From NCBI GenBank assembly GCA_017961345.1, contig JAGCXP010000053.1, forward strand, positions 1-64,000: a stretch of DNA of 64,000 nucleotides, in the 5' to 3' direction. Source of the DNA: Bacteroidales bacterium. GTDB taxonomy: Bacteria > Bacteroidota > Bacteroidia > Bacteroidales > UBA932. Positions 24,782 to 32,937 of this stretch are shown piece by piece. The notes beneath the pieces are model-generated. The model saw nothing but the letters and a program-made list of their open reading frames with translations. It ran no database searches and was not told the origin of the DNA. Made by a program: the position numbers and the translations under genes. The number at the start of each line of letters is the position of its first letter. Positions within the stretch are counted from its first letter, which is position 1.

Positions 24782-25870
24782 TTATTCCGCCCCGAAGCGA
24801 TAGATGCAGGTATGCCTGTACAGTTCACCCGGACGCAGAATCACGGGCGTAAAAGAAGGCTGATTCACGGCATCGGGCCATTTTTGGGTTTCCAGGGCCA
24901 GGGAACTTCTGAAGGTCAAGGGTTTTCCGTTGGAGCCCTTCTCACTGCCGTCAAAAAAGTTTCCGCTGTAGAACTGCAGGCCGGGCTGGTCGGAAAGAAT
25001 TTCCACATAGCGGCCCGAAACGGGATCCGACACGCGGCAGACCCACTCCACCCCATCCGTGGTCTTGTCGATACACCAGTTGTGGTCATAGCCCCGCGCG
25101 TTGGTCAGCTGTTCGTTCTCCCAGCCAATCCGCTCGCCGATCAGGTGCGGTTCCCGGAAATCAAAGGGCGTTCCTTCCACGGACGCGATTTCCCCGGTCG
25201 GGATGCTCTCGGCGTCGATGGGAATATAGCGCGAAGCATTGATCTGCATCAGATATTCCTCTACACTGCCGTTGCCTTCTCCACGAAGACAGAAGAAAGG
25301 ATGGTGGGAAAAATTCACGGGCGTAGCCTTGTCCGTCGTAGCCCAATAATCCACCCGGAATTCGCCTTGGGAGGAAAGGGAATACTTCATGGTCATATCC
25401 AGGTTGCCGGGATACCCTTCCAGGCCGTCCGGATGCAAAAGATGCAGGACGATGGCCGTGTCGCAAACGGACACGACGTCCCAGGTCAGATTGTCCACGC
25501 CCTTGAATCCGCCATGCAGCGTATTGTGCTCGTGATCATTCATCGGCGTATGATATTCCACCCCGTCCAGCGAGAACGAAGCGCCGCCGATCCGGTTGGC
25601 GACCGGACCCACACAGGCACCCAGAAAGCGTTCGCCCGCAGGATGGACATACTCATCGACCGACTTGTGACCGACGACGATATTCTCCTGGGCACCGCTA
25701 CGGTCGGGCGTCGTCAAAGACATAACGCGCGCACCGAAATTGGTGACTTTCAGCGACAGGGCGCCGGACTGAAGGGTATATACCCTCAGTTCCCCACTGC
25801 CGGAAGCCTCCTGCTTGCAGGAAACCAGCGGCAGAAGCGCAAGGAGGGTAAGAACAAGGACCTTTTTCAT
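24782..25870 (-). CDS. galM: Aldose 1-epimerase (galactose mutarotase), lipoprotein form
   Basis: A 362-residue lipoprotein (lipobox PLVSC, Cys18) of the GalM family, which interconverts alpha and beta anomers of free aldoses. Catalytic motifs are intact: NTLHGG (about 117-122), FSHHPFF (about 187-193) and ALETQKWPDAVNQPSF with the base Glu near residue 332. The periplasmic location fits processing of sugars released by the GH43-GH3 enzyme encoded 2 bp upstream. It lies 16 bp before the small peptide gene in the same operon. Confidence 0.93.
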   Translation of the reverse strand: MKKVLVLTLLALLPLVSCKQEASGSGELRVYTLQSGALSLKVTNFGARVMSLTTPDRSGAQENIVVGHKSVDEYVHPAGERFLGACVGPVANRIGGASFSLDGVEYHTPMNDHEHNTLHGGFKGVDNLTWDVVSVCDTAIVLHLLHPDGLEGYPGNLDMTMKYSLSSQGEFRVDYWATTDKATPVNFSHHPFFCLRGEGNGSVEEYLMQINASRYIPIDAESIPTGEIASVEGTPFDFREPHLIGERIGWENEQLTNARGYDHNWCIDKTTDGVEWVCRVSDPVSGRYVEILSDQPGLQFYSGNFFDGSEKGSNGKPLTFRSSLALETQKWPDAVNQPSFTPVILRPGELYRHTCIYRFGAE

Positions 25871-25872
25871 CG

Positions 25873-28803
25873 TTATTTTACCTCAATTTCTTCAGACAGT
25901 TTGATATCCAAAGCCGAAGCGCCCACGCAGATGCGGTATTTACCGGCATCGCCGATCCAACTGTGGGAAGCGACGTCGTAGTGGGAGAAAACGGAAGCGG
26001 GCAACAGGACGGTCACTTTCTTGCTTTGCTTGGGAGCGACGCGTACCTTTTCAAAGCCCTTGAGTTCCAGATCCGACATGGCAATCTTGGCATCCTGGGC
26101 CGAAATATAGACCTGGGCCACTTCGGCGGCCTCCATCTTGCCTTTGTTGGAAACGGTAAAACTCACCTCGATTCCCTCCTGGATGTTCTTGACCGAAAGA
26201 TCGGAGTAAGCAAAGTCGGTAGAGGGGAGGCCATAGCCCATCGGGAACATCGGCTTCACGTCAAAATGTTTCATGCCGCGATAGCCCAGGAAAATGCCTT
26301 CACTGTATTCGATAAAAGGATATTGGGAATAGCGTTTGGCCGTCCTTTCGCCATAGGGCTTGGAAATGACGTAATTGGGATAAGCGGGATTGGTCTCCAG
26401 CGAGCCCCAGAACGTAAAGGGCAGCCTGCCGGAAGGGGAAACCTTTCCGGAGAGAATGGAGGCAAGGGCCGTTCCGCCTTCCTGTCCGGCGTACCAGGCC
26501 ATCACCAGCGCGTTCACCTTGCCGATCCAGGGATTGACATCCACCTCGCCGCCGGAATAAATCACGGCCACGGTATTGGGATTGGCGTCGGCCACGGCGC
26601 AAATCAGGTCGTTCTGCTCCTGGGAGAATGCGTAAGGCCGGTCGAAATCCTCGCCTTCCGTATCGTAATTGAAGCCGGCAGCCACCACGACGGCACCCGC
26701 CTTGCGGATTTTCTCATAATCCGGCGCCTTCCAGTCCATCAGTTCCACCTTGTAGCCTTTTCCCAGTTTGGAAAGACCGGCATACAGGGTAATGTTCCTT
26801 CCCTCGATCGGGTCCATCGCACCGCTGCCGCCGCCATAAGGGACGATGTCGGCGTTGGGACCGAGGACGATGAGGGTCTTTTTGGAAGGTTTGAGCGGAA
26901 GGATGCCGTTGTTTTTCAGCAGCACGGGGCCTTCCAGCGCCGCCGCGAGGGCGTTGGCGCGGGATTGGTCGCAATCCTCCGGTATGCTTTCATCCTTCGC
27001 GGAATTGTCCAGGAAACCATAGGCAATCACGGTCTGGAGGATATGCTGGCATTTTTCATCAATCCAGCTTTCCTCGATAACTCCGCTATCCAGCAGCCTC
27101 TTGGCATTTTCGTAATTCATCACATAGCCGCGGGGCATCTCGATATCCAGCCCGCTGCCGAAGCAACCGATGGCACTGTAGGTAGAGGTCCAGTCGCTCA
27201 TCACGATGCCCTCGAAGCCCCAGGCCCGGAGGTTGTCCTTGATCAGCCAGGGATTCTCGGACGTATGCGTGCCGTTCAGGGAGTTGTAACTGGTCATGAC
27301 GCAAGCCACGTCTCCCTCCTGAATCGTCTTCTTGAAGGCAGGGAAATAGATTTCATTGAGGGTGCGCTCATCGGCGTTGGAGCTGATGCCGTGCCGGTCG
27401 TATTCCTGGTTGTTCAGGGCAAAGTGCTTGACCGTAGCCATCACCCCCTTGCTCTGAATACCTTTGATATAAGACAGGGCCGTTTCGGAAGCCAGATAAG
27501 GGTCCTCACCGTAGTACTCGAAATTGCGTCCGCAAAGCGCCGTACGGTAGATATTCACACCCGGGCACAGCATAATGGCCACCCCGCGTGCACGGGCGTC
27601 CAGGCCGATGCCTTCACCCACCTTTCCGGCCACGTCCGGGTTCCAGGCCGCCGCCAGGGAGAGACCGCAGGGATAGTAGGTACTCCGCGTTTTGTTGCGC
27701 ACGCCCTGAGGGCCATCGGCCATACGGATGGCCGGAATGCCCAGGCGGGGAATCGGCATGATATGGAATCCGTCCTCATACTCGCCGCCGCCTTTGATTT
27801 TTACGCCGTGAATCAGCGTGCACTTTTCCTCCAGCGTCATTTTGGAAACCAATTCCGCCGCGCGCTGCTTGGACTGGGGCGAAATCCAACCCTGGCTCAT
27901 CTTGACGGGAGCAATCTTCCCGTCGGGCATAAACTTCAGCGAATCCATGCACACGACGCGGTCGTTCCCGCTCTTGGCACCCAGGGGATGACGGTGATAG
28001 ATAATCAGATACGCTCCGCTCTTGGGATCCTGCACGACGCTGTGATGGCCGGCACCGGTTCCCAGAGCCGGGTCAGACTGCAGAATCGTTTCTTCCCGCT
28101 TGAAGGGTCCGAGCGGAGAATCCGCAATCGCGTACGCGACCTTATAATTATCTTTCGTCCACGAGCCTTCGCTCCACATGAAATAATACTTTCCGTCACG
28201 ATACAGCATGAAGGGGCCTTCCACATAGTTTTCGGGCGTCACCTCCTTGTAAAGCGAGCCGTCCTCGAAAGGAAGAAGCTTCTTGAAATCGGACGACAGA
28301 CGCACCACGTTGCAATGCTTCCAGCCGCCGTAGTACATATACCAGTCGCCGCTGCGGGGATCCTGGAAGACATGCTGGTCGATAGGCTGCGCACCGTTGA
28401 CGATATCCTTGATCAGCGGCTTGCCCAAAAGGTCCTTGAACGGTCCTTCCGGCCGCTTCGCATACGCGACGCCGATGCCGCCCATTTCTCCCTCATGGAT
28501 GTCGTTGGCCGAGAAAAACATGTAGTAAGTACCGTCTTTCTTCAGCACAGACGGAGCCCAGAGGGCACGCCTGGCCCACTTCACCTGCTCGGAGGAGAGC
28601 ACTTTGTCGTGCTTTTTCCAACAGACCAGGTCCTCGGTGGAGAAAGCGTCGAAGTAGGTCTGCTCGTCGAAGGGAAGGGAGCGGGTCGGATACACCCAGA
28701 GCGTATTGCCGTCCACCAGACCTTCAGGGTCTGCGTACCAGCCTTCAAACAAAGGATTGGACCAGAGGGTCGCCGCTGCGAGAATCGTAAGGAGTATCTT
28801 CAT
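25873..28803 (-). CDS. GH43-GH3 two-domain glycosidase
   Basis: A 976-residue exported enzyme with a short signal peptide (MKILLTILAAATLWS) and two catalytic modules. Residues 16-305 form a GH43 five-bladed propeller with base Asp25 (WYADPEG), pKa-modulating Asp142 (QPIDQHVF) and acid Glu195 (YVEGPFM). Residues about 310-976 form a complete GH3 enzyme with nucleophile Asp537 (IVMSDWTS), KHFALNNQEYDRHG, YGGGSGAMDP and a C-terminal fibronectin-III-like domain. GH43 enzymes usually remove arabinose or xylose, and GH3 enzymes beta-glucose or beta-xylose, so the fusion may complete hydrolysis of a branched xylan- or arabinan-type oligosaccharide. The start lies 26 bp after the GLUG lipoprotein stop. 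Confidence 0.93.
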   Translation of the reverse strand: MKILLTILAAATLWSNPLFEGWYADPEGLVDGNTLWVYPTRSLPFDEQTYFDAFSTEDLVCWKKHDKVLSSEQVKWARRALWAPSVLKKDGTYYMFFSANDIHEGEMGGIGVAYAKRPEGPFKDLLGKPLIKDIVNGAQPIDQHVFQDPRSGDWYMYYGGWKHCNVVRLSSDFKKLLPFEDGSLYKEVTPENYVEGPFMLYRDGKYYFMWSEGSWTKDNYKVAYAIADSPLGPFKREETILQSDPALGTGAGHHSVVQDPKSGAYLIIYHRHPLGAKSGNDRVVCMDSLKFMPDGKIAPVKMSQGWISPQSKQRAAELVSKMTLEEKCTLIHGVKIKGGGEYEDGFHIMPIPRLGIPAIRMADGPQGVRNKTRSTYYPCGLSLAAAWNPDVAGKVGEGIGLDARARGVAIMLCPGVNIYRTALCGRNFEYYGEDPYLASETALSYIKGIQSKGVMATVKHFALNNQEYDRHGISSNADERTLNEIYFPAFKKTIQEGDVACVMTSYNSLNGTHTSENPWLIKDNLRAWGFEGIVMSDWTSTYSAIGCFGSGLDIEMPRGYVMNYENAKRLLDSGVIEESWIDEKCQHILQTVIAYGFLDNSAKDESIPEDCDQSRANALAAALEGPVLLKNNGILPLKPSKKTLIVLGPNADIVPYGGGSGAMDPIEGRNITLYAGLSKLGKGYKVELMDWKAPDYEKIRKAGAVVVAAGFNYDTEGEDFDRPYAFSQEQNDLICAVADANPNTVAVIYSGGEVDVNPWIGKVNALVMAWYAGQEGGTALASILSGKVSPSGRLPFTFWGSLETNPAYPNYVISKPYGERTAKRYSQYPFIEYSEGIFLGYRGMKHFDVKPMFPMGYGLPSTDFAYSDLSVKNIQEGIEVSFTVSNKGKMEAAEVAQVYISAQDAKIAMSDLELKGFEKVRVAPKQSKKVTVLLPASVFSHYDVASHSWIGDAGKYRICVGASALDIKLSEEIEVK

Positions 28804-28829
28804 ATCTGCGTATGTTGACAGGAAAAATA

Positions 28830-31550
28830 TTATTCAACGACACGTCTGAGGGCGGGATAACTGCCGGAAAGGTTCCAAATGGTCGTGCCATCCCAACCGA
28901 TCTCCGCCGCTTTCGCGGAGCAGGATACGCCGGAGGCGGATTGGCGGCCGTTGTAAATCTTCTTGCCACCCTCCGTTACATCAGCAGAGTCGGTGGAAAT
29001 ATCCTTGGGAGTGCCTTTGACCAAATAGGTCAGGTCGTTGCGATACCAGCAGTTGCTGAAGGAAGTGGACGCCGTGCTGGCTCCGGAATGAATCTGACCG
29101 ATAACCACGCCGTCCGTCGTGTTGTTGGTCTGGAAGGAAATGGAACTGTTCCAGGCCAGGAGATTGGAGACATCCCAGGTATTGGTGGTGGTGTCCGCTC
29201 CGCCGATGAGACCACCGATGGCATTGCCGCTGGCCGTCGTGGTCACCTGCATCGCGGAATAACAATTCGTCACCTCGCAGGAAGCGCCGTTGTTGACGTA
29301 ACCGATGATGGATGCCATATATCCGGCATTTCCCGTAATGGTACCGGCGGAGTAGCTGTTCTGGATCTGAACATTCCTGCGGGAGTGGCCCACAAGTCCG
29401 CCAATCTGGCTGGCGCCTTCCATGGTCCCGTCGTAATAACACTCCTTGATAATCAAGGTCATTGAAGAATTATACGCATCGCCGACAAGACCACCGACGG
29501 CTCTGGAGAGCGCGGTGTTTTTCCGGATGGTCATCGTGGAATAAGACTTCTGGAGCGTGCCGACAAATTCACCCGCGATGCCACCGATGCAATGAACGGC
29601 GGATACACCCATTGTCGTCAGCGTTCCGGCGGACTTACACGAGGTGATCTGCGCACCACCATTGGAGTTGCGGCCGACAAGACCACCCACCCAGCTCACG
29701 CCGGAAATATTCCCCGTTGAAGAGCAGGAAGTCATCGTGAAGGCACCCTGCAGGTAGCCGCCCACGCCGCCCGTGGAGAATTTTGCCACAATCGTATTAC
29801 CGTCATACGCCTTGGCTGCGCTGTTTGCATTGGAAACGGCGCCCGTGTTGTCGCAGTTAAGAATAGAGATGTTGTTGCCGGTGCAAAGACCCACAATACC
29901 TCCGACGGCATTCCAGGTAATGCTGCCGATGTCGTTGTAGTTTACCGACACCGCACCTGTATTGTCGCAATTGGTGATAACCGTGCTCGCCTGCGTAAGA
30001 AGGCCAAAGACACCGCCAATACCTACTTCCGCGCCAGCGGTTACAGCCTTGACCGTAACGGCGCCATGGTTTTCGCAGTTTTGACTGCTGGCCCTCGTGG
30101 AGGACTGAAGGACACCGGCCAAGCCGCCCACACGCAAGTTACTGGAGCCCACATTCACCGACTCAATGGTGATATCGGCATAGTTCTTACAGCCGGAAAG
30201 GGGAACGCCGTTGGAAGAACCGGCGATGGCTCCGACCTGATACGCGTGGGATTTCGTCAGGCCGTCGATGGTCAGCGAACCGCGCGTCGTCACATTGGAA
30301 ACCGTATTCGTGTCATCCGTATTGTAAAGATAATGAGCGAGAATACCGATGCCGTAATCAACACCTTTTATGCGACTGTCCGTTCCATTGAAGTTGACAT
30401 TTGCGCTCACGTCCAGATTGCTTACCCAGCCTCTGAAATCGCCGAAAAGGGGCGTCGTAAGTCCGGAAATGGCATGGTCATTTCCGTCCAGATGGCCGTA
30501 GAAGTTGTTGATTTCAACATACGCGGCCGCCTCTTCGGATGACAGGGCGATATCATCTACCATAATATAATAGATACCCTTGTAGTCGGAGCCCGTGTAC
30601 ATATTCTTAAGGTGGGCGAGGGTCTTGATCTGGTAGGGATCGGCCTGTGTACCGGAGCCGCCGAAGAACATCGGCTCGTCCCAATGCTGGTCGCCGAAAC
30701 TGATGCCGGTGACTTTGCCGCCCCGGATGGTATAGCCGCCTTCGGGAACGGTGGAGGAGCGGGTCCAAGGCTCGGATTCTTCACCCTGCACACTGACGGT
30801 CAGGACGGTACCCGCCGCGAGGACATTGTCGTTCCAGGACACCATCATGAAGGCGTCGAGGACCTTGTCGCTGCCGAGGGTGATACCGTCGGTGGAAGCG
30901 TCGCTCTTGAGGTTCAGCACCAGCTCGTCCGTCTTGTCGCTGTCAGCGTTATCCACGCTAAAAATAGCGGAGGGGGCGCTCAGCGTAATGCTGTAGGCCT
31001 TGGTAAAGGAGGCGGGAAGGGTCAGGTGGAAACGGATGGCGCCGTTCATCTTCTCCGAGAAAGTGAGCGTCGTGTAGTCGGAAAGGCCCGTCTCAATGGC
31101 GTTCCACTCCAGATGATCCGTGTTGCCGTTGCCAATCTGCGTCTGCGTGGCATAGGAACGGGCGTTGAGGGCGGCTACGTTGGCATAACTTCCCGGATAG
31201 AACACCGTAAATTGCGTACCCGCGACCGGCGTGCCCGAGAAGGACGCCTTCGTGGGCGTAAAGCCGTTCTGGATGGTAAACACTTCGTTGCCGCTGCCGC
31301 CGGCCGTCGCGATGACGCGAATCTGGTCACCGGCTTCCCAAGCCATGGAGAGGCCGTTTCCAACCCCCTCATCGCTCAGGGCGACCTTCAAATCTTCCGG
31401 AATCTCGGCCGAGATGACGGAAGGATTGGTTTTGGCTGGCTCCGTCGCCTTATCCGTAGTTTCGGGAGCAATTTCTTTGGCACAGGACCAAGCGAGGCCC
31501 AGGGTGCAGGCTGCCATCAACGCAGCGCGAAGGATATCATTTCTCTTCAT
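28830..31550 (-). CDS. GLUG-repeat surface lipoprotein with fimbrillin-like N-domain
   Basis: A 906-residue lipoprotein, lipobox LAWSC (Cys23), followed by a Lys/Glu/Thr-rich linker. Residues about 55-290 are a fimbrillin-like module (MAWEAGDQIRVIA, then FTVFYPGSYANV). The rest (about 300-860) is a chain of beta-helical GLUG-type repeats with cores like VGGLVGRNSNGGAQITSC, ending in WNLSGSYPALRRVVE. Such repeats are found in adhesins and extracellular beta-helix proteins; no catalytic residue set is recognisable. It is a close paralogue of the protein encoded at 39475-42099. It is the first large gene of the second operon. Confidence 0.82.
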   Translation of the reverse strand: MKRNDILRAALMAACTLGLAWSCAKEIAPETTDKATEPAKTNPSVISAEIPEDLKVALSDEGVGNGLSMAWEAGDQIRVIATAGGSGNEVFTIQNGFTPTKASFSGTPVAGTQFTVFYPGSYANVAALNARSYATQTQIGNGNTDHLEWNAIETGLSDYTTLTFSEKMNGAIRFHLTLPASFTKAYSITLSAPSAIFSVDNADSDKTDELVLNLKSDASTDGITLGSDKVLDAFMMVSWNDNVLAAGTVLTVSVQGEESEPWTRSSTVPEGGYTIRGGKVTGISFGDQHWDEPMFFGGSGTQADPYQIKTLAHLKNMYTGSDYKGIYYIMVDDIALSSEEAAAYVEINNFYGHLDGNDHAISGLTTPLFGDFRGWVSNLDVSANVNFNGTDSRIKGVDYGIGILAHYLYNTDDTNTVSNVTTRGSLTIDGLTKSHAYQVGAIAGSSNGVPLSGCKNYADITIESVNVGSSNLRVGGLAGVLQSSTRASSQNCENHGAVTVKAVTAGAEVGIGGVFGLLTQASTVITNCDNTGAVSVNYNDIGSITWNAVGGIVGLCTGNNISILNCDNTGAVSNANSAAKAYDGNTIVAKFSTGGVGGYLQGAFTMTSCSSTGNISGVSWVGGLVGRNSNGGAQITSCKSAGTLTTMGVSAVHCIGGIAGEFVGTLQKSYSTMTIRKNTALSRAVGGLVGDAYNSSMTLIIKECYYDGTMEGASQIGGLVGHSRRNVQIQNSYSAGTITGNAGYMASIIGYVNNGASCEVTNCYSAMQVTTTASGNAIGGLIGGADTTTNTWDVSNLLAWNSSISFQTNNTTDGVVIGQIHSGASTASTSFSNCWYRNDLTYLVKGTPKDISTDSADVTEGGKKIYNGRQSASGVSCSAKAAEIGWDGTTIWNLSGSYPALRRVVE

Positions 31551-31569
31551 AATCTTCTCACGTTAACGG

Positions 31570-31710
31570 TTAATCTTCATCAAACAGGCTCGACTCTTCC
31601 AGGAAACCCGGGAGGTTGACGCCACTGGTGCAAATCAGTGCGGATTCGCAAATTAACACCACCCTGCAGACAGGGGCGGCGTAAGAAACAGGTGTAATTG
31701 AATGCTTCAT
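31570..31710 (-). CDS. Small 46-residue peptide preceding the GLUG lipoprotein
   Basis: A complete frame of 47 codons starts MKHSITPVSYAAPVCRVV, continues ALICTSGVNLPGF and ends EESSLFDED. It lies between the operon promoter and the GLUG lipoprotein gene (19-bp gap). Layout and composition resemble the peptide at 24655-24765: about 20 residues, a hydrophobic Ile-(x)-(x)-Ser-Gly core and an acidic tail. No signal peptide or known domain is visible. It may be a leader-type or secreted small protein. Confidence 0.6.
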   Translation of the reverse strand: MKHSITPVSYAAPVCRVVLICESALICTSGVNLPGFLEESSLFDED

Positions 31711-31734
31711 GGCAAAAAATTGAATTTTTCACCA

Positions 31735-31742
31735 CAAAGGTA
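31735..31742 (-). promoter_or_regulatory. Predicted -7 element of the second operon
   Basis: Minus-strand TACCTTTG lies 24 bp upstream of the small peptide start (31710). No clear TTTG -33 box is seen, so an activator such as the neighbouring hybrid regulator may be needed. Confidence 0.45.
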
Positions 31743-31797
31743 GCCCCTTACACGCGAGCGAAGGGAAAATCAATTACCCAAAAAGGACAAAAAGAAA

Positions 31798-32865
31798 CTA
31801 TTCCGCCACAGACGGCTCCCGGACGGGGGTAGAAAGCGGCAGCGGACGGCCGAGAACGGGTACTCCATCCGCCCCCCAGGAGGCCGGTTGCATACGAGGA
31901 GAACGGTCTTCCGTACGGTTGAGCACCCCGCCCGAGTAGGCCTGGTACAGGAGGTAGAGGCTGTCGCTCGCGTCCCGGAAGAAACTCAGGTGGCCGGCCC
32001 CGAAAGCCTGTGCATCCGCGTCCGAAGAGAATACCGGTTCCGCCAGTTTATGCCAACTGCGCGCATCCAGCGGGTCGCAGTCCGCATCCGCCCAGGCAAG
32101 CCCCTCACAATAATAAGGAGTATGGGTCTGACTGGCCGAGAAATACAGCAGAAGGCGGGTACTGTCCCGCGAGAAGAGAAGCTGCGGCGCTTCATTGACA
32201 TAGACGACTTCATCGGAAGCGTTGTCTCCCTCCGAGGTCCACTGGCATTCCCATTCGTATTTCGGCTGCAGGATGACGCTCTTTTTGGAAGAAAGCCGCC
32301 AGGGCGTCTGCAGTCGAGCGATATGGATGTTGAAGCGGACAATCTCCGCCGATTCATCCGAACCGCTCCAGAGCAGGTAGCGCTGCCCCTTGAAGGAACA
32401 CACGTGGGGATGGACGCTTTTGCGGCAACCGGTGCGAAGGACGGCCTTGTGGACAAAGCCACCTTCCAGAGGATCTTCCGAAGGATTCTCGAGAACGTGG
32501 ATTTCCCGCGTGGACATATCCGCCCCCTCGCAACTGTAATAGATATACCACTTCCCGTCCAGACGGATCAGTTGAGGACCCGAGATGTAGTACTTCCTTT
32601 CCGGAGAATACACGACGTTCTCCTGCGCCTGCTTCAATCCTTCAATGCTTTCCGCCGACCAGATTCCGATGCGGACATAGGACGACTGCAGATAGTAGAA
32701 ACGGCCGCCGGCAGATACCAGACAGGGAGAGGATCCGTTGTCCCGAAGAGGATTGACAAAGACACGCTCCGGCTTGCTCCCACCCACTTGACGGGAATGG
32801 GGGCCGCCGCAGGAAAGGGCCGGCAGCAGGGCGCAGAGCAGAGCGATATGCCTGAGGTACTTCAT
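31798..32865 (-). CDS. GH43-like five-bladed propeller lipoprotein
   Basis: A 355-residue lipoprotein, lipobox ALSC (Cys19). The remainder is a predicted five-bladed beta-propeller of the GH43/GH32/GH117 type: VFVNPLRDNGSSPCLV near the N-terminus in place of the usual DP motif, SVHPHVCSFKG in the middle and GAGHLSFFRD late. The N-terminal Asp (Asp43) follows NPLR and not YAD, so activity is uncertain. I chose the ATG at 32865; longer frames are antisense to the regulator gene. It is transcribed divergently from that regulator across a 72-bp gap. Confidence 0.78.
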   Translation of the reverse strand: MKYLRHIALLCALLPALSCGGPHSRQVGGSKPERVFVNPLRDNGSSPCLVSAGGRFYYLQSSYVRIGIWSAESIEGLKQAQENVVYSPERKYYISGPQLIRLDGKWYIYYSCEGADMSTREIHVLENPSEDPLEGGFVHKAVLRTGCRKSVHPHVCSFKGQRYLLWSGSDESAEIVRFNIHIARLQTPWRLSSKKSVILQPKYEWECQWTSEGDNASDEVVYVNEAPQLLFSRDSTRLLLYFSASQTHTPYYCEGLAWADADCDPLDARSWHKLAEPVFSSDADAQAFGAGHLSFFRDASDSLYLLYQAYSGGVLNRTEDRSPRMQPASWGADGVPVLGRPLPLSTPVREPSVAE

Positions 32866-32890
32866 TGTCTTTGTAAAAGTACGGAAAATT

Positions 32891-32920
32891 TTTGAATATG
32901 GTAAACATTTCGTATCTTTA
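32891..32920 (+). promoter_or_regulatory. Predicted promoter of the hybrid two-component regulator
   Basis: TTTG (32891-32894), an 18-bp spacer and TATCTTTA (32913-32920) match the Bacteroidota consensus with one mismatch. It lies 17 bp before the ATG at 32938, in the divergent region shared with the GH43-like gene. Confidence 0.55.
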
Positions 32921-32937
32921 ATGCTGAATTGAAGCCT

